Assembly: GCA_947166205.1 (NCBI GenBank)
Contig: CAMVDI010000047.1
Coordinates: 1 to 10,836 of the forward strand
Origin: an uncultured Clostridia bacterium
Lineage (GTDB): Bacteria > Bacillota_A > Clostridia > Christensenellales > Aristaeellaceae
Length of the DNA: 10,836 nt
Reading direction: 5' to 3'
The translations under genes and the position numbers were made by a program. The notes below the pieces were generated by a model, which was not told the DNA's origin, made no database searches, and saw only the letters and a program-made list of their open reading frames with translations. Below are positions 1 through 6,175 of the stretch, in pieces. Every line of letters begins with the position of its first letter. The first letter of the stretch is position 1.

Positions 1-620
1 CCAGAGGATCCCCGCAGCTGACAGAAGCCAGGAAGGAAGAGATCATTTCCGCCTGCGCTGCGCTGTACGAAGAAAAAGGATTCAAGGAAACGACCATCAA
101 GGACATCGGGAAAGCCATTACATTGACCCGCACCGGGATCTATCTCTACTTCGAGACGAAAGAAGAAATCTTTCTGGCCCTGCTGGGCCGGGAGTATGAC
201 GCCTGGGTTTCTGAGATGCGGGAAATCATGGCCGTTCAAACCGCCATGACCAGAGACGGCGCAGCTGAATGCCTGGCCCGGACGCTGACCAATCACCCGA
301 GACTGCTCAGGCTTTTGTCCATGAATCTGTATGAAATGGAAGCCAATTCCCGGCCGGAGCGGCTGACAGAATTCAAGAAATCCTTTGGTGCTTCGCTGGA
401 AACGGTTGACCTGTTTTTGCGGCAGTATATTCCTGAGATGGACGAAGAACGGCGCAGAAGGTTTGTTTACGCCTTCTTCCCCTTCATCTATGGCATCTAC
501 CCGTACACCAGCGTGACGGAAAAACAGGCGGACGCCATGCGGGAGGCCGGGATACCCTATCGGTACCAGTCCGCGTTTGAACTGACTTTTGAATGCGCAA
601 AAAAGCTTTTGGAGGGTTGA
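1..620 (+). CDS. TetR/AcrR-family transcriptional regulator (5' end cut by window)
   Basis: The frame is open from the first bases to TGA at 618-620, giving 205 visible residues. The N-terminal part (about residues 5-55) has the TetR helix-turn-helix layout: an amphipathic helix (EEIISACAALYEEKGF), then TTIKDIGKAI, then the recognition segment TRTGIYLYFETKEEIF. The C-terminal 150 residues are a helical ligand-binding/dimerisation region with no recognisable ligand signature. The visible protein begins with RGSPQLTEARKEEI, which looks like the first few residues of the family, so probably only the start codon and one or two codons are missing. An internal TTG at 123 opens the same frame but would cut through the HTH, so it is rejected as start. 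The gene lies 2 bases ahead of the reductase relic, so it probably regulates this + strand cluster (inference). Confidence 0.9.
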   Translation, partial: RGSPQLTEARKEEIISACAALYEEKGFKETTIKDIGKAITLTRTGIYLYFETKEEIFLALLGREYDAWVSEMREIMAVQTAMTRDGAAECLARTLTNHPRLLRLLSMNLYEMEANSRPERLTEFKKSFGASLETVDLFLRQYIPEMDEERRRRFVYAFFPFIYGIYPYTSVTEKQADAMREAGIPYRYQSAFELTFECAKKLLEG

Positions 621-622
621 AG

Positions 623-925
623 ATGAAATACACGAAGCTGGGCAGGTCTGACCTGACGGTCTCCCGCGTCTGCATGGGATGCATGGGTTTCGGCGACGCG
701 GGCCAGGGGCAGCACGCCTGGACTCTGGACGAAGCACATTCCCGGGAGATCATCCGGCACGTGGACGGCGCCGTGAAAGCAACGGAGCTTGAACTGACAG
801 AGGAGGAAATCGCGTATCTGGAAGCGCCCTATACGCCGCATCCCCTGGCCGGCGTAATGGCGCAGAACAAGCCCGCCAAAGCGAAAGAGAAACATGTCTG
901 GTCCACAGGCAATCAAAAAATCTGA
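623..925 (+). pseudogene. Aldo/keto reductase with large internal deletion
   Basis: The ATG at 623 follows GGAGGG at 611-616. The 100-aa product has two ends of an aldo/keto reductase joined together. Residues 1-46 are the classic N-terminus (MKYTKLGRSDLTVSRVCMG... then DEAHSREIIRH), normally followed by ALxxGINxFDTA. Residues 47-100 match the far C-terminus (VDGAVKATELELTEEEIAYLEAPYTPHPLAGVMAQN). Full-length members have about 320-340 residues, so roughly 230 are missing, including the catalytic Asp/Tyr/Lys/His residues and nearly the whole TIM barrel. The joint near 756-765 is in frame and leaves no stop. The product cannot be an active reductase. It is either a true deletion relic or an assembly collapse. 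Stop codon 923-925 lies just before the next gene's ribosome site. Confidence 0.82.
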
Positions 926-938
926 AGGAGGAAAACCC

Positions 939-1268
939 ATGAAAGAAAAGATTGTACAGACCGCGGGCAGGCAGCAGCTGGGCGAATTCGCGCCCATGTT
1001 TGCCCATCTCAACGACGATGTGCTGTTTGGAGAAGTGTGGAACGAGGAAGCTATCGACACGAAAACGAAGTGCGTCATCACGGTGGTTTCCCTGATGGCC
1101 TCCGGCATCACGGATTCCTCCCTGACCTATCATCTGCAGAACGCCAAGGCCCACGGCGTGACGAAGGCAGAGATCGCGGCCATCATCACCCACGCCGCCA
1201 TGTATGTGGGCTGGCCCAAGGGCTGGGCGGCCTTCCGCCTGGCGAAAGAAGTCTGGAACGAAGAATAA
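939..1268 (+). CDS. Carboxymuconolactone decarboxylase family protein (AhpD-like fold)
   Basis: A 109-aa all-helical protein. The ATG at 939 is chosen because AAGGAGG (925-931) sits 7 bases ahead; an in-frame upstream ATG at 894 has no such site and would overlap the reductase relic. The core pattern SLMASGITDSSLTYHLQNAKAHGVTKAEI (split around residues 61-89), followed by IITHAAMYVGWP (92-103), is typical of the carboxymuconolactone decarboxylase family. The AhpD-type redox CxxC is absent (the only Cys is residue 55), while His75 and His95 are kept, so a peroxidase-reductase role is unlikely. Members of this subgroup often sit with aldo/keto reductases and flavodoxins in Clostridia; the actual substrate is unknown. 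It appears to be the only intact enzyme gene in this cluster. Confidence 0.88.
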   Translation: MKEKIVQTAGRQQLGEFAPMFAHLNDDVLFGEVWNEEAIDTKTKCVITVVSLMASGITDSSLTYHLQNAKAHGVTKAEIAAIITHAAMYVGWPKGWAAFRLAKEVWNEE

Positions 1269-1294
1269 CGATTCAATGATGGAGGAATAACACG

Positions 1295-1606
1295 ATGACG
1301 AAAACATTTGCCGTTTTGCTCAGCATCTGTCTGCTGACCGTTTGCATTCCCTTTGCCGCCGCTGAGGAAGCCGCTGAACCTTCCAGCCACATTCTCGTGG
1401 TTTATTTCTCCGCCACCGGCACCACCCGGGGCGTTGCCGAAAAGCTGGCGGAAGGTCTGTCCGCCGATCTCTATGAGATCGTGCCGGCAGAACCCTATAC
1501 TGACGCTGACCTGAACTGGAACGACCGGGGCAGCCGGGCCTCCATTGAGACGGATGATCCGGCCTGCCGCCCGGCCATCAACAACCATCGTCTTGCCCTT
1601 TCCTAA
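1295..1606 (+). pseudogene. Secreted flavodoxin, 3'-truncated
   Basis: The ATG at 1295 follows GGAGG at 1281-1285. Residues 1-23 form a Sec signal peptide (hydrophobic [13 protein letters not shown], cleavage-like AAA before EEAAEP); the Cys at 17 does not sit in a good lipobox. Residues 32-95 begin a flavodoxin domain: [20 protein letters not shown] with the FMN phosphate-binding loop at 39-44, then [21 protein letters not shown] and a piece of the usual SxRPAI segment. After about Ile95 (near base 1579) similarity to the family stops. Eight unrelated residues (NNHRLALS) follow before the stop at 1604-1606. Complete members continue for about 90-100 residues, including the GYPIWW FMN-stacking region, which is missing here. 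The gene faces copy A of the 139-aa family head-on 53 bases away, so the break may be the edge of the incoming signalling block (inference). Confidence 0.8.
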
Positions 1607-1659
1607 TCGCACTGTATTCTTCAGGAAGTCAGGGATCTCTCTCCGGCTGTTTTTCCGCC

Positions 1660-2079
1660 TCAGCAGGCGATGCCGCCGCTGAAGTCCAGGCCGGCCAGGT
1701 ACATCCGGATCGCCTGGTCGATCCTTCCGGGAAGCCGTCCCTGCAGGACCATGCCCGTGCCGGAGGTAATGGCCAGGGGCCAGAGCACCACCATGCTGGT
1801 GGCCATGGTCAGGGACTTCTTCAGCCACTCGCCGCTGCCGATCTCGGCGGTCACCAGGGTGTCGCTGCGGGGAACAAGCCGGACCCGGATGGCCTTGTCA
1901 AGACCGAACCACTGGCCGATTTTGCCGTTCCGGGCCCTGGCCTGGATGATGTACTCCCCGGTTTCACTGGTCAGCACCTGGGCTTCCATGTCCTCGGAGT
2001 TGTTCAGGAAAAACCGGACGGATTCCGCCATTTCGCGGATGTTCTTTCCTTCGGGCAGGGTGTAGATCATGTTCTTCAT
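1660..2079 (-). CDS. 139-aa protein of unknown function, copy A
   Basis: The ATG (2077-2079) follows GAGGAGG in the sequence ATATGAGGAGGAAAGAACA. The family is not one with a function I can name. Layout: an N-terminal half (residues 1-75) that looks like a small alpha/beta module, with MKNMIYTLPEGK, a helix EMAESVRFFLNN, then a strand-rich part including IIQARARNGKIGQWFGLDKAI and VRLVPRSDTLVTAEIG. A conserved GEWLKK is followed by a hydrophobic stretch MATSMVVLWPLAITSGTGMV (about residues 91-110), possibly membrane-associated, and a C-terminal helix ending in Cys. It is about 78% identical to copy B (31 differences over 139 aligned residues, no gaps). Differences cluster at residues 65-80 and the last 30; the GEWLKKSLTMATSM block is unchanged. 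It lies 97 bases after the kinase, same strand, with no obvious terminator between, so it may be co-transcribed as well as driven by its own control region. Confidence 0.85.
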   Translation of the reverse strand: MKNMIYTLPEGKNIREMAESVRFFLNNSEDMEAQVLTSETGEYIIQARARNGKIGQWFGLDKAIRVRLVPRSDTLVTAEIGSGEWLKKSLTMATSMVVLWPLAITSGTGMVLQGRLPGRIDQAIRMYLAGLDFSGGIAC

Positions 2080-2147
2080 TGTTCTTTCCTCCTCATATTC
2101 CTCTTCCGTTCATGCCTGTTTTGTGGTCTGTCCCTTTCGACAGTGCC

Positions 2148-2192
2148 ATCTTAGCATGCTTTCCTGCCCCCGATGTCTACTGCCGGTTGACA
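2148..2192 (-). promoter_or_regulatory. Putative promoter/operator of copy A
   Basis: On the minus strand the 19-bp element TGTCAACCGGCAGTAGACA (2192-2174) is an imperfect inverted repeat (TGTCAAC/GTAGACA, one mismatched pair, 5-base centre). Exactly 20 bases downstream is TGC-TAAGAT, an extended -10-like box (2148-2156). The same two boxes with the same 20-base spacing are found before copy B, though the spacer sequence differs. TAGACA resembles a -35 box but the spacing is too long for a standard sigma-70 promoter, so an operator upstream of an extended -10 promoter is the better reading. The element includes the kinase stop codon (2177-2179). Assignment is from comparison of the two copies only. 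Confidence 0.45.
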
Positions 2193-5100
2193 AGGTTCCG
2201 GAAATCATTATCAGGCTCGGCGCCGATGGGAACAAAGGAGAGTCCGCACTCTTTCGCAAAGCTTTCCGCCGTGGATCCGGGAAAGCCGCTGACGGCGGCA
2301 GAGGAGGGAAAGTCCTTCACGCGGCTGAAGTCCGTCCGCGGGTTCGTGAACCGGACTTCCCGGACGTTTTCGCACCGGACAAAGGGGTTTTCCGGCAAGG
2401 CGCGCAGCGTGGAGGGAAAGTAGGCCGTCTCCAGCGCCGGGCAGTCCACAATTCCGGAAAAAGCCACGATCCCCTCCTGAAAGGTCACCGAGCGCAGCAG
2501 GGGAAGGTTCCTGACCCCTTCCTGGGCGTCCACCACCGTACCGGGAACGGTCAGGCGGGTGATCCGGGTGTCCTGGAGAAAGGGCTCCATGCCGAAAACC
2601 CCGGAGGGAATCGTAAACGTCTCCAGCCCGCTGGGACCCAGCGCGTAGTCTTCGAGGGTCGTGACCGAATCGGGCAGGGAGATCCGCGTAAGGAGCGTAC
2701 AGCCGGAAAACGCCTCTGAGCTGACGGACTCCAGGCCTTCCCCGAAGGAAACGGAGGTGAGGGATTCGCAGTATCTGAAAGCGTTCGGGCCGATCGCCGT
2801 GATCGTGCCGGTGGGAATGATTTCCTCCAGACTTCGGCAGGCATCGAATTCCCGCTCGTGGATCTCTGTCTGGAACAGGGGCAGCCTCACGGAGCGGATG
2901 CTCCGCATATCCTCGAAGGAAACCGTCCGGACGATGGGGCAGTTTTCCGCTTCGTTGAACCAGGGAACGCGCACGAAGGTATCCGTGACATCGTAGTCCG
3001 CGAAGGCGGAGCCGCCGTCGAGCTCCAGGCCGGAGGTCCATTCGTCAATGCGCTCAAAGGCGTATCCCGCGTCGGCGGCCTCCTTCTCCGCGTTTGATCC
3101 GGTACGCCCGCCCACGAAAAGGGCGGGGCTGCAGGGGGAAACCGTGTTGAACAGGGAGGACTGGAAGGAGATCCCGTCGTTCAGGAATTCGATCCAGCGC
3201 AGCTGCCTGCACGAGCTGAAGGCCAGATCCGCCACGTATTCCGCCGAGGCGGGGATCAGCGCGTACTGCAGATCGGTTCCGCTGAAGGCCTGCTCACCGA
3301 CCGACTTCACTGTTTCGGGAAGGCGCAGGGTTTTCAGCCCGGTCCCCTCGAAGGCCATCGCGGGAATCCGCTCCAGCTTTTCCGGCAGGCGGACCTCCTC
3401 CAGCTTTATGTCGTGCTGAAAGCAGCTTTCCCCCAGTTCCGTCACGGAGTCCGGCAGCCAGACCTTTTCCAGGTCTTCACAGCCGTAAAACGCGTGCGCG
3501 CCGATGGATACAACCTTGTCCGGCAGACGGATTTCCGGCCCCAGGGCGGAGAAGGCAAAGGCGTAATCCCCGATCACCTCCAGGTCCTCCGGCCACCGGA
3601 ACTCCTTCAGCTCGGTGCAGGTTTCAAAGGCGTGGGCGCCGATCTCCCGGATCTCATTGCCCATCACCAATTCTTCCAGGTACATGCTGAATCTCATGTT
3701 CGCGGGGATCGCTTTCAGATGCTCCGGCAGCACCAGCCGCTCCGCGTAGACGAGAGAAACATTCTCCGAGATCGCGACCACCGGGATCCCGTCCACCGCG
3801 GAGGGAAGGACCAGGTCGTAGGCCTGGCTGTCCAGGGACGTCAGCATCAGGCCGCCTTCCACGGGCTCAAATTCCATCCCGCTCAGATCGACAAACATAT
3901 ACCCGGCGTTCTCGGCGAAAACTGACAACCCGGTTCCCTGCTTTCCGAACAGCGTCAGCTTTTCGGAAGAATCCCGGAAAGCGTCCTCTGAGATCGCCGG
4001 AAGGCTGTCCGGCATATTTACGGTCTCCAGCTTCGGACAGGAAGCGAATCCCGCCGCGCCGATGGATTCCACCCCGGAGCGCAGCGTCACGCTGGACAGC
4101 TCCGGGCAGCCGTAAAAAGCCATGTCTCCGATTTTCCGGACGCTTCCGGGGATCTCGACCCGGCTCAGCCGGCTGTCCCCCTGGAAGGCGCCCGGGTCCA
4201 CCGCCGTGACCGGAATCCCCAGCACGCTGTCCGGCAGCGTCCGCTCCGCCTGGGAGCCGCGGACGCCCGTCACGTGCCAGCCGTCCCCGCGAAGCCCCAT
4301 CAGAAGGCCGTTTCCGAGGGGAAGCCCGACGGAGAAATTGGCCAGGATGACCGAGATGAGGGCCAGCAGCAGCGCGGTGATCAGCCCGGCTTTGCGGAGT
4401 GTCCGCCTGCGGCGCAGGATCTCCTCCGGCAGCCGGAGATGATACAGGCGGGCGCGCAGCTCCTCCATGGACTGGATCCGCCGGGACGGATCCGGCGCCA
4501 GGCCGTTCATGAGCGCGGTTTCCTGATCCTTTCGGATCCTGACCCCTTTCTTCCGCGGCGGAACCAGTTCATCCCTGTATACCCTGAGGACGGATTCCTG
4601 GGGCTCGGTTCCGGTCAGCAGCCTGTACAGGACGGCGCTGACGCCGTATACGTCGGTCCAGGGGCCCTGGGCCCCGTGCTCTTTTCCGTACTGTTCCACA
4701 GCGGCGTATTTCCGGGTCAGCACGACGGTACCGGCGGCTCTTTCCATATCCGCCGCGGACCCGAAGTCAATCAGCTTCGGGGAGCCGTCCCCGCAAACCA
4801 GGATATTCGCCGGGGTCAGGTCCCGGTGCATCACTCCCTGCCGGTGGGTCTGGACCAGGGAATCCATCACGGGCCGCATCAGATCCAGGATCTCCTGGGC
4901 GCTGAGCTTCTTTTCGGCGGCCCATTCGTCCACCGGCACCCCGCGGACATATTCCATGACAATATAGGCGGTTTCGTTTTCCTGAAAAAAGTCCAGCACT
5001 TTGACGATATGGGGTACGCCCTGCAGCTCCGCCAGCAGATGGGATTCCCGCTGAAACCGGCGCAGGCCGTCCAGATAAACCGCCGCCTTGCTCTCCAGGG

Positions 5101-5389
5101 GGATGACCGCGTCAGAAACTTCCGTGTTCCTGGTGCAGAAATCCATCGGAAAATACTCCTTGACCGCCACCGGCGCGCCGAGAATCTCGTCCCAGCCCGC
5201 GTAGGTTATGCTGAAGCCGCCGCGGCCGATGACGCTCCCGAGCTGGTACCTGCCGTTCAGGAGCGTTCCCCGGTCCAGGGCGGAGGAATCCCCTGCCTCT
5301 TTCTGGTCATAGCCGCAATGGGGGCATACGCCTTCCTCCCGCATTTCCAGCAGGCATCTGGCGCAATAGATACGGTTGTCAATATCCAT
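2177..5389 (-). CDS. Zinc-ribbon Ser/Thr protein kinase with transmembrane segment and BspA-like LRR ectodomain
   Basis: 1070 aa. The ATG at 5389 is chosen because AAAGGAGG lies 5 bases ahead; an in-frame upstream ATG at 5479 has no good site. Residues 9-25 hold a CxxC...CxxC zinc ribbon (Cys9, 12, 22, 25). Residues about 48-318 are a Hanks-type kinase: glycine loop GRGGFSITY (55-63), VAVKEYF with Lys77, catalytic loop HRDLTPANIL (His188, Asp190, Asn195), DFG (208-210), and a YAAVEQY/DVYG activation-to-F-helix region. The Lys usual in HRDLKP is Thr192. A basic stretch (RRRRTLRK) and a hydrophobic helix (about 334-352) place the kinase inside the cell. From about 365 on are many LRR_5/BspA-type repeats (patterns such as LPDSVxxIGxxAFxxCxxL), predicted outside. 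The expected role is a receptor kinase that senses an extracellular ligand and phosphorylates cytoplasmic proteins; ligand and targets are unknown. It sits between the two 139-aa paralogues, and its last codons lie inside the copy A control element. Confidence 0.93.
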   Translation of the reverse strand: MDIDNRIYCARCLLEMREEGVCPHCGYDQKEAGDSSALDRGTLLNGRYQLGSVIGRGGFSITYAGWDEILGAPVAVKEYFPMDFCTRNTEVSDAVIPLESKAAVYLDGLRRFQRESHLLAELQGVPHIVKVLDFFQENETAYIVMEYVRGVPVDEWAAEKKLSAQEILDLMRPVMDSLVQTHRQGVMHRDLTPANILVCGDGSPKLIDFGSAADMERAAGTVVLTRKYAAVEQYGKEHGAQGPWTDVYGVSAVLYRLLTGTEPQESVLRVYRDELVPPRKKGVRIRKDQETALMNGLAPDPSRRIQSMEELRARLYHLRLPEEILRRRRTLRKAGLITALLLALISVILANFSVGLPLGNGLLMGLRGDGWHVTGVRGSQAERTLPDSVLGIPVTAVDPGAFQGDSRLSRVEIPGSVRKIGDMAFYGCPELSSVTLRSGVESIGAAGFASCPKLETVNMPDSLPAISEDAFRDSSEKLTLFGKQGTGLSVFAENAGYMFVDLSGMEFEPVEGGLMLTSLDSQAYDLVLPSAVDGIPVVAISENVSLVYAERLVLPEHLKAIPANMRFSMYLEELVMGNEIREIGAHAFETCTELKEFRWPEDLEVIGDYAFAFSALGPEIRLPDKVVSIGAHAFYGCEDLEKVWLPDSVTELGESCFQHDIKLEEVRLPEKLERIPAMAFEGTGLKTLRLPETVKSVGEQAFSGTDLQYALIPASAEYVADLAFSSCRQLRWIEFLNDGISFQSSLFNTVSPCSPALFVGGRTGSNAEKEAADAGYAFERIDEWTSGLELDGGSAFADYDVTDTFVRVPWFNEAENCPIVRTVSFEDMRSIRSVRLPLFQTEIHEREFDACRSLEEIIPTGTITAIGPNAFRYCESLTSVSFGEGLESVSSEAFSGCTLLTRISLPDSVTTLEDYALGPSGLETFTIPSGVFGMEPFLQDTRITRLTVPGTVVDAQEGVRNLPLLRSVTFQEGIVAFSGIVDCPALETAYFPSTLRALPENPFVRCENVREVRFTNPRTDFSRVKDFPSSAAVSGFPGSTAESFAKECGLSFVPIGAEPDNDFRNLVNRQ

Positions 5390-5394
5390 AGGAT

Positions 5395-5402
5395 CCTCCT
5401 TT
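5395..5402 (-). promoter_or_regulatory. Ribosome binding site fixing the kinase start
   Basis: AAAGGAGG on the minus strand, 5 bases before the ATG at 5389. It supports the 1070-residue product whose first domain is the zinc ribbon, rather than a start 30 codons upstream that would add a low-complexity charged leader. Confidence 0.7.
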
Positions 5403-5485
5403 CGGCTTGTCCGGTATATTGTTTCGCCGGATTCCGCGCCGTCTCCTTTTTCGGGGGACTTAAAAACGCGCTGCCGCACCCCTGC

Positions 5486-5504
5486 CGGGGGGCTTCGCCG
5501 CCCG
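5486..5504 (-). other. GC-rich hairpin in kinase leader
   Basis: CGGGCGGC and GCCCCCCG can pair (7 of 8 pairs) around a 3-base GAA loop. It follows directly after the T-run of the terminator at 5505-5536 and lies between that terminator and the kinase start. No T-run follows, so its role, if any, is unclear. No convincing -35/-10 pair was found in the remaining kinase leader (5390-5485). Confidence 0.4.
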
Positions 5505-5536
5505 AAAAAGGTGCCGGGGGGACAGCCCCCGGCACC
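5505..5536 (-). terminator. Intrinsic terminator after copy B
   Basis: On the minus strand GGTGCCGGGGG pairs perfectly with CCCCCGGCACC (11 bp) around a 5-base loop, followed directly by TTTTT and C. It lies 15 bases past the stop of copy B and before the kinase. It should end or attenuate transcripts from the copy B promoter, so the kinase either has its own promoter or depends on read-through. Confidence 0.8.
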
Positions 5537-5551
5537 GTCGGATCAGACCTT

Positions 5552-5971
5552 TCAGCAGGCGATCAGTCCGGCGGGGCTGAGGCCGGCCAGATAGTACCGG
5601 ATCGCCTGGTCGATTTTTCCGGGCAGTTTGCCCTGCTTCACCATGCCCGTGCCGGAGGTGATGGCCAGGGGCCAGAGAATCACCATGCTGGTGGCCATGG
5701 TCAGGGACTTCTTCAGCCACTCCCCGTTGCCGATCTCAGCGGTCACCACGTTGTTCGGGTGGGGGGTGAGCCGAACCTGGATCGCCTTGTCCAGGCCGAA
5801 CCACTGGCCCACCTTTCCGTTTCTGGCCCGGGCCTGGATCACGAACTGGCCGGACTCCGTGGTCAGGACCTGGGCTTCCATGTTTTCGGCGTTGTTCAGG
5901 AAAACCCGGACCGCCTCCGCCATTTCGCTGACGCTCTTTCCCTCGGGCATGGTGTAGATCATGTTCTTCAT
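5552..5971 (-). CDS. 139-aa protein of unknown function, copy B
   Basis: The ATG (5969-5971) follows ATATGAGGAGGAAACAGCA. Paralogue of copy A, about 78% identical and equally long, so no indel separates them. It keeps the GQWFGLDKAI motif, the GEWLKK segment, the hydrophobic MATSMVILWPLAITSGTGMV and the terminal Cys. It differs mostly by charge and polarity swaps (for example RVRLVPRSDTL against QVRLTPHPNNV), as expected for two functional copies rather than decay. It is followed by a strong intrinsic terminator and is divergent from the HTH gene. It may be a cytoplasmic or membrane-associated partner of the kinase; this rests on context only. Confidence 0.85.
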   Translation of the reverse strand: MKNMIYTMPEGKSVSEMAEAVRVFLNNAENMEAQVLTTESGQFVIQARARNGKVGQWFGLDKAIQVRLTPHPNNVVTAEIGNGEWLKKSLTMATSMVILWPLAITSGTGMVKQGKLPGKIDQAIRYYLAGLSPAGLIAC

Positions 5972-6044
5972 TGCTGTTTCCTCCTCATATTTCTTTTCCT
6001 TCTCATGTCAAGCCTTCCTGGCCGGTTGTCCTTTCGACGGTGCC

Positions 6045-6089
6045 ATCCTAGCATGTTTCTTCCGGTTCGCTGTCTACTGCCGGTTGACA
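6045..6089 (-). promoter_or_regulatory. Putative promoter/operator of copy B
   Basis: Contains the identical 19-bp element TGTCAACCGGCAGTAGACA (6089-6071, minus strand) and, 20 bases further, TGC-TAGGAT (extended -10-like, 6045-6053). Conserved GATGGCACCGTCGAAAGG follows, where the transcript would begin. Read on the + strand the same element contains TTGACA (6084-6089), so it may serve both divergent genes. Confidence 0.5.
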
Positions 6090-6141
6090 GGTTCGCGGTT
6101 TCACGGAAGAATTGGAAAAGAAGACGGAATTATGGTATATT
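6084..6141 (+). promoter_or_regulatory. Possible promoter(s) of the HTH regulator gene
   Basis: TTGACA (6084-6089), 17 bases, then AAGAAT (6107-6112) is one candidate. TTGGAA (6112-6117), 18 bases, then TATATT (6136-6141) is a second, and this part is the most AT-rich piece of the gap. Neither is decisive. The first overlaps the 19-bp element, which would allow joint control of both divergent genes. Confidence 0.35.
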
Positions 6142-6175
6142 TTTCCAGACAGCTTCACAGAAGGAGGAACGGAAA

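Larger units (their letters stand above)
1660..2192 (-). repeat. Duplicated block, copy A (139-aa gene plus upstream control region)
   Basis: This stretch matches 5552-6089 in the same orientation. The coding part is strongly similar. The upstream part is preserved in three islands: the ribosome site/ATATGAGGAGGAAA, the block GATGGCACNGTCGAAAGG with CATGCTA before it, and a 19-bp element at 2174-2192. Sequence between the islands has diverged. Similarity stops at the stop codon on one side and just beyond the 19-bp element on the other. Confidence 0.8.
5552..6089 (-). repeat. Duplicated block, copy B (139-aa gene plus upstream control region)
   Basis: Partner of 1660-2192 in direct orientation, so the two copies bracket the kinase gene. 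Recombination between them would delete the kinase and leave one hybrid 139-aa gene. No transposase, terminal inverted repeats or target-site duplication were seen, so this looks like gene duplication rather than a mobile element. Confidence 0.8.

Noticed and set aside
1130..1828. 232-codon minus strand open frame
   Set aside because: Covers the carboxymuconolactone decarboxylase-like gene, the flavodoxin relic and the end of copy A in the wrong frame; no motif and no ribosome site.
2211..3041. 276-codon minus strand open frame inside the kinase
   Set aside because: Alternative frame of the LRR region. The LRR pattern is only in the kinase frame, which continues to 2177.
2400..4260. LRR region as a DNA tandem repeat
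   Set aside because: The repetition is at the protein level (LRR_5 pattern); units are diverged in DNA and variable in length, so it is a protein domain, not a satellite or CRISPR-like array.
1660..6089. Composite transposon formed by copies A and B
   Set aside because: The repeats contain a non-transposase gene and show no terminal inverted repeats or target-site duplications, so a gene duplication is simpler.
4274..6175. Long + strand open frame leading into the HTH gene
   Set aside because: It is antisense to the kinase and copy B, rich in Gln/Gly/Pro/His as expected of a GC-rich shadow frame. The real gene begins at 6176 with its own ribosome site.
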